Source: Wenzhouxiangella sp.
GTDB taxonomy: Bacteria; Pseudomonadota; Gammaproteobacteria; Xanthomonadales; Wenzhouxiangellaceae
NCBI GenBank assembly: GCA_007123575.1
Contig: SKKV01000220.1
Span: 1-14,168, forward strand
Direction: 5' to 3'
DNA: 14,168 bases
Part shown: positions 1 to 6,601 of the stretch, in pieces
Layout: each line of letters starts with the position of its first letter
Position numbering within the stretch: the first letter of the stretch is position 1
The notes under the pieces: generated by a model
The model's input: only the letters and a program-made list of their open reading frames with translations
Databases searched by the model: none
Told to the model about the DNA's origin: nothing
Program-made: the position numbers and the translations under genes

Positions 1-405
1 CAGGCGTTCGGACTGTTCGGCGACCTGGGCTTCGGCAGCGGCCAGGGCCGGTGCCAGAGTCGGGTTGTGCAGCAAAGCCAGTACATCGCCGCTGGCCACT
101 TGCTGACCGCGCTGCACATCTCGCCTCGACAGCTTGCCGCCATGCAGAAATGCCAATTCGGCCTGCTGGCGGGCCCGGGTCACGCCGGGCAGGCGCAGTT
201 TCTCGCCATCCTCGTTCTGACTTACGGCGCTTACTCGCACGGCCGGATGCAGTGACGGCGGCGGCAGGGTTTTGTTGCCATTGCCGGCAAGGGAAACGGC
301 GGTGATCAAGATGATCACTGCGGCCAGGACCGCCATTGCCACAAGGGAGACATGACTCTGTAATAAACTGGTCGTCCGGTCAGTTACTTGGGCGAAACTA
401 TTCAT
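1..405 (-). CDS. RND/HlyD-type periplasmic adaptor subunit, N-terminal part (truncated by window edge)
   Basis: Minus-strand reading frame starting at ATG 405-403 and open to the window edge (135 codons seen). Residues about 19-40 form one hydrophobic segment (VSLVAMAVLAAVIILITAV), a probable inner-membrane anchor. The rest resembles the start of membrane-fusion proteins: a beta segment (KLRLPGVTRARQQAELAF), a lipoyl-like half motif (LSRRDVQRGQQVASGDVLALL) and the start of an alanine-rich coiled coil (ALAAAEAQVAEQ). Such adaptors link an inner-membrane pump to an outer-membrane channel. The pump gene is probably beyond the left edge (inference). It lies 54 bp downstream of tetR on the same strand. 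No strong Shine-Dalgarno precedes ATG 405, only AGG about 8 bases upstream. An in-frame ATG at 336-334 is an alternative start and would put the operator-like site 365-386 in the leader. Family call is firm, start is not. Confidence 0.85.
   Translation of the reverse strand, partial: MNSFAQVTDRTTSLLQSHVSLVAMAVLAAVIILITAVSLAGNGNKTLPPPSLHPAVRVSAVSQNEDGEKLRLPGVTRARQQAELAFLHGGKLSRRDVQRGQQVASGDVLALLHNPTLAPALAAAEAQVAEQSERL
365..386. promoter_or_regulatory. Second operator-like inverted repeat, probably bound by the adjacent TetR
   Basis: The 22-bp site has right half CCGGTCAGTTA (376-386). The left half (365-375) matches the reverse complement of the right half at 7 of 11 positions. It matches the site in the tetR promoter (1079-1100) at 18 of 22 positions, mismatching at site positions 1, 8, 11 and 18. 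It lies within codons 7-14 of the minus-strand adaptor if that gene starts at 405, or in its leader if it starts at 336. Binding by this TetR is an inference from the near-identity of the two sites. Confidence 0.55.
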
Positions 406-459
406 GGTGCGTGCCTGGGGGATTCAATCAGTTAATGGCGGTTGGCGCTTCAAGTGCAT

Positions 460-1062
460 TCAAGGACGAGGCAGCAGGCCTTCCATGAACACTTTGAGAA
501 AGTCGTCGAGAAACTCTTGGTCCGAGCCCATGCCCGGCCAGTTGCAGTGATGATCGCGAGCCTCGAACCACTGGGTGCAGAGGCTGACAAAAATGGTGAC
601 CACGTGGGTAGGGTTGACATCATCGCGCAGCAGGCCCGCCTGCTGGGCCTGACGAACGCGCTCGGCGCCCAGTCTGACCAGCTCGCCGTCCATTTCGCTG
701 CAGCTGGTATCGCCTTCCAGGTGGGTCCAGGCAAACAGGCGAACAACGCCGGGGTTATTGCGCAGAAATTCGAAATAATTGATCACGGCCCGCATGATCA
801 ATTCCGGGCCCGGCTGTTCCGCCTGGTCCAATTCTTCCTTCTGACCCTGGTAGTACTGGGCAAAAGCCAGTTGCTTGACCTCCTCCCAGAGCCCTTCCTT
901 GCCGCCGAAGTGGTGGTGAATCAGGCTTTTGGTCACCTCGGAACGCTCGGCAATCTCGCGCACGCTGACGGCAGCAAAGCCTTTGTCGACAAACAGCTCA
1001 AAGGCTGATTCCAGAATACGGGCCCGGGTCAATTCTGGGTCCCTGGTTGCAGTAACATTCAT
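460..1062 (-). CDS. TetR/AcrR-family transcriptional repressor
   Basis: A 200-residue protein, the usual length for TetR regulators. The N-terminal DNA-binding domain spans about residues 12-60: TRARILESAFELFVDKGF, then VSVREIAERSEV and a recognition helix around TKSLIHHHF, followed by the typical FGGKEGLWEEV. The remaining helices form the ligand-binding and dimer domain, which has no recognisable subfamily motif. It is flanked by two RND efflux modules, one downstream on the same strand and one divergent, so local repression of efflux with release by a pump substrate is likely (inference from context and family behaviour). The start at ATG 1062-1060 has no Shine-Dalgarno. The promoter sits so close that the mRNA may begin at the ATG. 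An inverted-repeat operator overlaps this promoter, which suggests autorepression. Confidence 0.93.
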   Translation of the reverse strand: MNVTATRDPELTRARILESAFELFVDKGFAAVSVREIAERSEVTKSLIHHHFGGKEGLWEEVKQLAFAQYYQGQKEELDQAEQPGPELIMRAVINYFEFLRNNPGVVRLFAWTHLEGDTSCSEMDGELVRLGAERVRQAQQAGLLRDDVNPTHVVTIFVSLCTQWFEARDHHCNWPGMGSDQEFLDDFLKVFMEGLLPRP

Positions 1063-1068
1063 GCGGTC

Positions 1069-1097
1069 AGAATAGCATTAACTGGCCGGCCGGTCAA
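1069..1097 (-). promoter_or_regulatory. Sigma-70-type promoter of tetR, possibly giving a leaderless mRNA
   Basis: Reading the minus strand, -35 TTGACC (1097-1092) is followed by a 17-base spacer and -10 TATTCT (1074-1069). The first transcribed base is expected about 7 bases past the -10, at or next to 1062, the A of the tetR start codon. The operator 1079-1100 covers the whole -35 and most of the spacer, a standard place for repression. The hexamers and spacing are read directly; the start site is inferred. Confidence 0.6.
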
Positions 1098-1100
1098 TTA
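1079..1100. promoter_or_regulatory. TetR operator (22-bp imperfect palindrome) in the divergent tetR/adaptor region
   Basis: The left half TAACTGGCCGG (1079-1089) matches the reverse complement of the right half CCGGTCAATTA (1090-1100) at 9 of 11 positions. It is centred in the spacer between tetR and the divergent adaptor-RND operon, and overlaps the tetR -35 box. TetR-family repressors commonly bind such palindromes beside their own gene. A close copy is at 365-386. Confidence 0.7.
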
Positions 1101-1184
1101 GTTGCTGTAAGGATTATTCATGATTTGTATGGGTCACAGAACTTATCATCGAACAAATACATAACAAAGCGTTCCAAAGGCGCA

Positions 1185-2237
1185 ATGAGATATCAGTTTG
1201 GAATCGTCGCGGCGGTAGTTTTGCTGGCTGCCTGCGGCTCGGAGCCGGAACCCGAACGCGGTCCGTCGCGCGGCGGCGAGCGCGCCCTGCCGGTGCAGGC
1301 GCACGAGGTTCAAGCGCGGGACCTGTCGCGCCGCGTTCAGGTGTCGGCGCCGGTTGAACCATTTCGAACCGTCCGCCTGGCCTCGAGAACCGAAGGTGTG
1401 CTGACCGAGGTACTGGTCGAAGCGGGTGACCCGGTGTCTGAAGGTCAGCTTCTGGCGCGCATTGATGTCCGCGAGCAGCGCGCCGAGCTGGCGCGGGCCG
1501 AGGCCCGACTTTATGAAAAATCGACGACTTTCGAGCGTATGGAGCTGCTGAAAGCGCGCAACTACATAGATGCGGCCTCGTTCGAGGCGGCGCGAGCAGA
1601 ACTGGACATTGCGCGCAGTGACGTTGCCCTCTGGCAGACCCGGGTTGCGTTTGGCGAGGTGAACTCCTCGCTCAACGGCACGGTGGTCGCGCGCTACGTA
1701 GAGCCGGGTGAAGCCATCGGTCGGCACGCGCCGCTGTTTTCGCTGGCAGACCTCAGTAGCCTGGTCGTCAGGCTGGGGGTGTCTGAGCTCGATGTGGCCG
1801 GTTTGGCGATAGGCGATGCGGTGGTGCTGCAGGTGGATGCGGTCAGCCGGGAAACACCCCAGTCTGGCCTGATTCGGCGAATATTTCCCGCCGCCGAAGC
1901 GGATAGTCGCCTGATCACGGTCGAAGTCGAGCTGATCGATGCGGGGGCGGTGGGCATTCGCCCCGGTTTTCTGGCCCGGGCCAGCCTGCTGGTGGATCGA
2001 CGCGATGGCGTATTGGCAGTGCCGGCCGGATCGGTTGCCGAAACGGCGGGCCAGCATTTCGTCATGGTCGTCAACGGTGAGGAGCGCCTGGAACGACGGG
2101 TGATCGAGCCGGGTATCATTCGCGGGCCGTGGCGAGAGGTGCGTTCCGGACTTCAAGCTGGCGACCGGGTCGTGGCCGCCAACCCGATGGAAATGACGGC
2201 CGGCGATCGGGTGCGCATCGTGGATTTGACGGGATAA
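1185..2237 (+). CDS. RND efflux periplasmic adaptor lipoprotein (membrane fusion protein)
   Basis: A 350-residue HlyD/AcrA-like adaptor. The ATG at 1185 is chosen because it is preceded by AAAGG (1176-1180) and opens a lipoprotein signal peptide, MRYQFGIVAAVVLLAAC, with lipobox LAAC at Cys17. An in-frame TTG at 1125 would add 20 residues and spoil the signal. The first half of the lipoyl domain is about residues 60-95 (EGVLTEVLVEAGDPVSEGQLL), a short coiled-coil hairpin is about 96-155, and the second lipoyl half (NGTVVARYVEPGEAIGRHAPLFSL) and beta-barrel follow. It ends 3 bases before the transporter gene, so the two form one translationally linked operon. The upstream operator suggests TetR control. 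A candidate -10 (TATCAT, 1144-1149) is visible but lacks a good -35. The substrate cannot be deduced. Confidence 0.93.
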   Translation: MRYQFGIVAAVVLLAACGSEPEPERGPSRGGERALPVQAHEVQARDLSRRVQVSAPVEPFRTVRLASRTEGVLTEVLVEAGDPVSEGQLLARIDVREQRAELARAEARLYEKSTTFERMELLKARNYIDAASFEAARAELDIARSDVALWQTRVAFGEVNSSLNGTVVARYVEPGEAIGRHAPLFSLADLSSLVVRLGVSELDVAGLAIGDAVVLQVDAVSRETPQSGLIRRIFPAAEADSRLITVEVELIDAGAVGIRPGFLARASLLVDRRDGVLAVPAGSVAETAGQHFVMVVNGEERLERRVIEPGIIRGPWREVRSGLQAGDRVVAANPMEMTAGDRVRIVDLTG

Positions 2238-2240
2238 GCA

Positions 2241-5200
2241 ATGACAGACCACCAGCCCAAGCAGCCAGACCCAGACAAGCGCGATCTCGATCCTGCCCGC
2301 GGCACACGCTATTACAGCGGCCTGACCCACGCCGCCATCCGGCGTCCGGTGGGCACCCTGGCCGTCGCCTCGGTGGTGCTGGTCTTGGGCTTGTTTTTCG
2401 TCGACCGCTTGCCGGTCAATCTGCTGCCGGAAGTCGAGTTTCCGTTGGTTCGGATCACCGTCAACTATCCGGGGGTTGCGCCGGAGGTAATGGAAGAGCA
2501 AGTCACCCGCGTCCTCGAGCGCAACCTGGCCTCGGTGGAAAACTTGTCGAGACTGTCCAGCCGTGCCTCGGAAGGGCGTACAAACGTCAACCTGATTTTT
2601 GAACATGGCGTGGACCTGGATATCGCCATGCAGAACGCGGCCCGCCTGCTGGAACAGGCTCGCCAGCAGCTTCCCTCGGATATCGAGCCGCCGCGTCTGC
2701 GCAAGTGGGACCCCGGCGAATGGGCGATCTGGCGGGCCGGTTTTTCCTCGCCCACCCGGCCGCCGCGCGAAGTGCGTGACTGGGTGGAGCAGCGCCTGGT
2801 GCCGCAACTGCAATCGATACCGGGCGTGGCCTCGGTCGAGGCGGCTGGCGGCCAGGTGCGCGAGATCGAGGTCGTGGTTGATCAGCAGCGACTGCGCTTC
2901 TATGGACTGGGTTTGCGCGATGTGGCGGCGCAGTTGGCCGCCGAGAACGTCAATGTTGCAGCAGGAAACGTGACTTCGGCGCAGTTTGACGTAATGGCGC
3001 GCACCGACGGGCGTTTTTCCAGCCCTGAAGAAATCGAAAACATCCTGCTCAACATTCGCGACAGTGAGCGCCGAATTCGCCTGAGCGAAGTGGCCGAGGT
3101 GCGCGACGGTTTTCGCGAGCAGCGCTTGTTTGTGCGCCTGGACGGCGTCCCGTCTACCCAGCTTTCGATTTACAAGCTGCCCGATGCCAACGTGGTCCAG
3201 GTCGTTGATGCGGTCAACCGTCGCATGGCTCAACTCGACAGCTCCGGCTTCATGCCGCCGGATGTCGTTTGGCAGGCCACCCGCGACGGCGCCTTCTTTG
3301 TCCGCGGTTCAGTGGAAGCCGTGTCGACCGCGGCGATCATCGGGGCGGTTCTTGCCATGTTGGTCGTCCTCGCTTTTCTCGGTTCGCTGCGCAAGAGTTT
3401 CGTGATCGGCTTGTCCATCCCGCTGGCCATCCTGTTCACCTTCGTACTGCTGGGCATGGGCGGGCTGACCCTGAACGTGATCAGCCTGGGCGGCCTGGCC
3501 TTAGGGGTGGGTCTGCTGCTGGACAACGCCATCGTCATGCTGGAAAACGTCTCCCGTCACCAGGCCAAGCTCGGCAAGCCGCCGCAGCAGGCGGCCCACG
3601 AAGGTGCTGACGAGGTGATCTCTGCCATTACCGCCGGCACCCTGACCAACCTGGCCGCGGTTGCGCCGTTTTTGCTGATCACGGGCATGGCTGCACTGGT
3701 TTTCCGTGAGCTGATTCTGACCATCAGCTTTGCCGTAGTCGCCTCATTGGCGGTGGCCCTGACCCTGGTGCCGATGCTGGCTGCCCAGTTTGGCAAGGTC
3801 AAGTTTCGCTCCGGCCTGGATCGCAGTCGCGCTTACCGGGCCTTCGACGGCCTGATTGACTGGCTGGTTAGGTGCTATCGGCGTTTGCTCTCTGGCGTGT
3901 TGAAATGGCGCTGGCCGGTGGTCGCCGCCTCGGTGGGTTTGTTTGTTGGTGCCCTGATGAGCATGGATCAGCTCGGTAACGAGTTTCTGCCGCAACTTGA
4001 CGACGGCCAGGTCAACGTGCGCATTTCGCTGCCGCCGGGAACAACGCCGGAGCAGACCGACCGCGCCGCCCGCCTGGTCGAAAACGAGCTGATGGACATG
4101 CCCTTTGTCGAGAGCGTGTTCGCCATCACCGGTGGTCATCTGCACGGCGGCGTGATTTCCGAACGTCCAGGCACGGCCCGCATGGACGTGGTCCTGGTTG
4201 ATGCGGCCGAGCGGCCGGACATGCCGGCCGGCCTCTGGGTTGCCGACGCGCAGGAGCGTCTGCGCGACCTGGACATTCCCAACGCCAGAATCTGGGTCCG
4301 ACCGCCGCGCATACCAGGTCTGAATTTCGGCGCTTCGGGGTCCGACATGGACGTGATGATTGTCGGCGAAGACCTGCCGGTGCTGCAGGCGCTGGCCCGC
4401 GAGATGGTCGATGGCCTGGAAGACATTGCCGGCCTGGAAGACCTGGAAGTGGCGCGCGAAGACCGCACGCCCTTGTTGAGCATTAATGTCGATCGCGAAC
4501 GCGCCGCGTCGCTGGGCATGAACGTCGGCGAAATTGGCCGGGCCCTGCGTGATGCGGTTACCGGCGCCGTGCCGACCCGGTTCGCCACCGGCGTGAACGA
4601 ATACAACGTGCGGGTGCGTCTGCCGCGTGAGGTCACTGGCGATGAGCAGGCCTTGAGCCAGGTGATCGTCTCGGCCGGCAACGGCCGCATCATCCAGTTG
4701 GGCGATGTCGCCAGCTTTGATCTGGGCGACGGCCCGGCCCATATCGAGCGCGAAAACCAGGTTCGCATTCAGCGCGTGACCGGCAACTTCAATACCGCCC
4801 TGAACGATGCCGGCAGCATCATGGATGAAATTCGCTCACGGATTGATGCGATGGATCTGCCCGATCAGTACGGATTGATCTTCGGCGGCCAGTTTGAAAC
4901 CGCCGAAGAAACCGATCGGGAGATGCTGACGGTGATTTTGCTGGCCCTGTTTCTGGTTTTTGTCGTGCTGGCGGTCCAATACGAGCGCCTCTCCAATCCC
5001 CTGGTCATCATGGCCGCAGCCCCGTTAAGCCTGATTGGCGTGGTTGCCATGCTGTGGGCGACCAGCATACCGCTGTCGGCACCGGCCTTCCTCGGCCTCA
5101 TTCTGCTGATCGGGATCGTGGTCAACAATGCCATCTTGCTGGTTGAATACATCGAGCGCGGCCGCAGCCGCGGTCTGTCGACGCCGGAGGCGGTGATTGA

Positions 5201-5495
5201 GGCTGGCGGCATCCGCCTGCGTCCCATATTGATGACTACCTTGACTACCGTCGCCGGCATGATTCCCCTGGCCGTCGGCATGGGCGCTGGCGCCAATCTG
5301 ATGCAGCCCCTGGCCATCGCCGTGATCGGCGGTCTGCTGTCAGCCATGCTGCTGACCCTGTTCCTCATCCCCTGCCTGTACGTCATCGTCCAAAACGCCA
5401 GCGACTGGCTCCTTCAAACCCTCACCGGCCGCGCCGACACCCGAACCGAAGCCTCAACAAACCAATCCGAACACGCCAACCCCACAACCGGCTGA
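2241..5495 (+). CDS. RND multidrug-type efflux transporter, inner-membrane subunit (AcrB/SwrC superfamily)
   Basis: A 1084-residue proton-driven RND pump of normal family length. TM1 is about residues 37-54, followed by the porter-domain motif LPVNLLPEVEFPLVRITVNYPGVAPE split over 58-83. The TM2-TM6 block includes GLALGVGLLLDNAIVMLENV, where the TM4 proton-relay pair is Asp428-Asn429 rather than Asp-Asp. A second large loop follows TM7 (about 555-575, before LGNEFLPQLDDGQVNVRI), and TM10 carries NNAILLVEY (Asn962-Asn963) in place of the AcrB lysine. D-N and N-N versions occur in several RND clades, so activity is expected. The C-terminal tail is hydrophilic and Thr/Asn-rich. It is cotranscribed with the lipoprotein adaptor just upstream. 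No outer-membrane factor gene is present, so an external channel is likely shared. Confidence 0.95.
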   Translation: MTDHQPKQPDPDKRDLDPARGTRYYSGLTHAAIRRPVGTLAVASVVLVLGLFFVDRLPVNLLPEVEFPLVRITVNYPGVAPEVMEEQVTRVLERNLASVENLSRLSSRASEGRTNVNLIFEHGVDLDIAMQNAARLLEQARQQLPSDIEPPRLRKWDPGEWAIWRAGFSSPTRPPREVRDWVEQRLVPQLQSIPGVASVEAAGGQVREIEVVVDQQRLRFYGLGLRDVAAQLAAENVNVAAGNVTSAQFDVMARTDGRFSSPEEIENILLNIRDSERRIRLSEVAEVRDGFREQRLFVRLDGVPSTQLSIYKLPDANVVQVVDAVNRRMAQLDSSGFMPPDVVWQATRDGAFFVRGSVEAVSTAAIIGAVLAMLVVLAFLGSLRKSFVIGLSIPLAILFTFVLLGMGGLTLNVISLGGLALGVGLLLDNAIVMLENVSRHQAKLGKPPQQAAHEGADEVISAITAGTLTNLAAVAPFLLITGMAALVFRELILTISFAVVASLAVALTLVPMLAAQFGKVKFRSGLDRSRAYRAFDGLIDWLVRCYRRLLSGVLKWRWPVVAASVGLFVGALMSMDQLGNEFLPQLDDGQVNVRISLPPGTTPEQTDRAARLVENELMDMPFVESVFAITGGHLHGGVISERPGTARMDVVLVDAAERPDMPAGLWVADAQERLRDLDIPNARIWVRPPRIPGLNFGASGSDMDVMIVGEDLPVLQALAREMVDGLEDIAGLEDLEVAREDRTPLLSINVDRERAASLGMNVGEIGRALRDAVTGAVPTRFATGVNEYNVRVRLPREVTGDEQALSQVIVSAGNGRIIQLGDVASFDLGDGPAHIERENQVRIQRVTGNFNTALNDAGSIMDEIRSRIDAMDLPDQYGLIFGGQFETAEETDREMLTVILLALFLVFVVLAVQYERLSNPLVIMAAAPLSLIGVVAMLWATSIPLSAPAFLGLILLIGIVVNNAILLVEYIERGRSRGLSTPEAVIEAGGIRLRPILMTTLTTVAGMIPLAVGMGAGANLMQPLAIAVIGGLLSAMLLTLFLIPCLYVIVQNASDWLLQTLTGRADTRTEASTNQSEHANPTTG

Positions 5496-5505
5496 TTCCA
5501 AAGCT

Positions 5506-5593
5506 TCCCTTAACCGTTTAGCCCTTTAGCCCTTTAGCCCTTTAGCCCATTATCCCTTTAACCCTTTAACCCTTTAACCCTTTAACCCCTTGA
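5506..5593. repeat. Period-8 tandem array of about 11 units (CCCTTTAG / CCCTTTAA)
   Basis: Eleven consecutive 8-bp units. The best-conserved are three CCCTTTAG (5522-5545), one variant CCCATTAT (5546-5553), and four CCCTTTAA (5554-5585). Degenerate edge units are TCCCTTAA (5506-5513), CCGTTTAG (5514-5521) and CCCCTTGA (5586-5593). The array lies between the convergent RND and DUF368 genes and overlaps the last nine DUF368 codons plus its stop. The TTTAG version clusters on the RND side and the TTTAA version on the DUF368 side. Because 8 is not a multiple of 3, every frame on each strand meets a stop inside the array. It has no unique spacers, so it is not CRISPR. Confidence 0.93.
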
Positions 5594-6513
5594 CCAACTC
5601 GCCCCATCTCCACCCGCGCAAAAACCCCAATCAAAACTAGCCCTCCCACAAACGCCACCCCCACCGCCAGCAGCTCCGGCGCCTGCCCGCTGGCCGCCTC
5701 GAACTGCCACGGCCAGAAATGAGCGCCCAGGCCACCGCGCTCGGCCACACCGTACTGCCAGGGCCAAAGTGCGTTCAAAGACCCCAGCATGAAGCCAGTC
5801 AGCAAGGCAATGGTGCGGTCATGATGGCGCCGGAAAAGGGCGGCAAGCAGGCGGGCAACGCTCAAGGCACCGATCACCGCGCCAATGGCAAATACCGCGA
5901 TGGTCAGCAGGTCGCGTTCGACTACGGCAGTGACCATGGTTTCGTACTGGGCCATCAGCAGGAGCAGAAAGCTGCCCGATATGCCGGGCAGGACCATGGC
6001 GGAAACGGCAATCAGCCCGGCCAGGAATATCATCCAAAGGGCCTCCGGTGTCGCGCCCGGTCCCAGCAGGGTGATGCCCAAGCCCACGGCAACGCCGGAC
6101 AACAGCCAGGGCAGCCAGCGCCAGCGCCAGGTCTTGAGCCGTAGCAAAACCAGCGGCACCGAGGCCAGGATCAGGCCGAAAAAAAAGCCCCACAGCACCA
6201 CCCGGTGGTTGTCCAGTAGCCATTTCATCAGCTCGGCCATGGTCAGAATGGCCAGCAGAAGCCCACTGAACAGGACAAGAAGGAAGCTGCCGTTGAGCGA
6301 GCGCCACAGGCCGCCGAAGCCGCCGCGGCGGAAATCCTGCCAGCGCTCCGGGCCGATGCGGGCCAGCGAAGCGATCAGCTCCTCGTAGATTCCGGTCACC
6401 AGGGCAATGGTGCCGCCGGATACCCCAGGTACCAGGTCGGCCACCCCCATGGCGGCGCCCTTGGCGGCGATGGCGGCATGCTGAGCGGGGCTGCGGGACA
6501 TGAACAAAGACAT
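5566..6513 (-). CDS. popT: DUF368 family membrane protein, predicted undecaprenyl-phosphate translocase
   Basis: A 315-residue polytopic inner-membrane protein. It shows the family's two internally repeated signatures, PGVSGGT (29-35) and PGISGS (176-181), each entering a membrane-associated region, with about eight hydrophobic stretches. DUF368 proteins (PopT in Vibrio and Staphylococcus) have been shown to recycle the lipid carrier undecaprenyl phosphate across the membrane for cell-wall synthesis, so that role is assigned by family. The last residues, GQGVKGLKG, and the stop are encoded by the period-8 array 5506-5593, which is unusual. The start ATG 6513-6511 lacks a clear Shine-Dalgarno; an alternative in-frame ATG is at 6501-6499. 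A TATAAT -10 box is at 6537-6532 on this strand. It is divergent from the DUF885 gene and convergent with the RND gene. Confidence 0.9.
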   Translation of the reverse strand: MSLFMSRSPAQHAAIAAKGAAMGVADLVPGVSGGTIALVTGIYEELIASLARIGPERWQDFRRGGFGGLWRSLNGSFLLVLFSGLLLAILTMAELMKWLLDNHRVVLWGFFFGLILASVPLVLLRLKTWRWRWLPWLLSGVAVGLGITLLGPGATPEALWMIFLAGLIAVSAMVLPGISGSFLLLLMAQYETMVTAVVERDLLTIAVFAIGAVIGALSVARLLAALFRRHHDRTIALLTGFMLGSLNALWPWQYGVAERGGLGAHFWPWQFEAASGQAPELLAVGVAFVGGLVLIGVFARVEMGRVGQGVKGLKG

Positions 6514-6531
6514 CTAAAATGACAGCGGCCA

Positions 6532-6539
6532 ATTATACT
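6532..6539. promoter_or_regulatory. Overlapping divergent -10 elements between DUF368 and DUF885 genes
   Basis: On the minus strand, TATAAT occupies 6537-6532. On the plus strand, TATACT occupies 6534-6539. The two boxes share four bases and point toward the DUF368 and DUF885 genes respectively. No good -35 is visible for either at 16-18 bases. Expected starts are near 6525 (minus) and 6546 (plus), leaving leaders of roughly 12 and 56 bases. Confidence 0.45.
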
Positions 6540-6588
6540 GACGACAGAAAGCCAGTATCCTTCCAAGCTCAATCTTGCCTGTCTTGCT

Positions 6589-6594
6589 GGAGGG
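6589..6594 (+). promoter_or_regulatory. Ribosome binding site fixing the DUF885 start
   Basis: GGAGGG at 6589-6594 lies 7 bases before ATG 6602. This selects that ATG over an in-frame upstream codon at 6575, which would place nine extra residues before the signal peptide. Confidence 0.75.
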
Positions 6595-6601
6595 CCACCC
6601 C

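Noticed and set aside
1146..3233. 695-codon minus-strand open frame opposite the adaptor and transporter genes
   Set aside because: It lies antisense to two firmly identified genes in GC-rich DNA, where such shadow frames are common. Its translation is low in recognisable motifs and rich in His/Arg/Gln, typical of an antisense frame.
4204..4228. GGCCGG-rich palindromic patch in the RND gene resembling the TetR operator core
   Set aside because: It lacks the TAACTG/TCAATTA flanks shared by the two proposed operators and falls in ordinary GC-rich codons.
3744..4742. 332-codon minus-strand open frame within the RND gene
   Set aside because: Shadow of the RND coding frame; no family motif in the translation.
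5506..5593. Array considered as CRISPR or as attachment-site repeats
   Set aside because: Units are 8 bp, contiguous and without spacers, and no cas or integrase gene is nearby.
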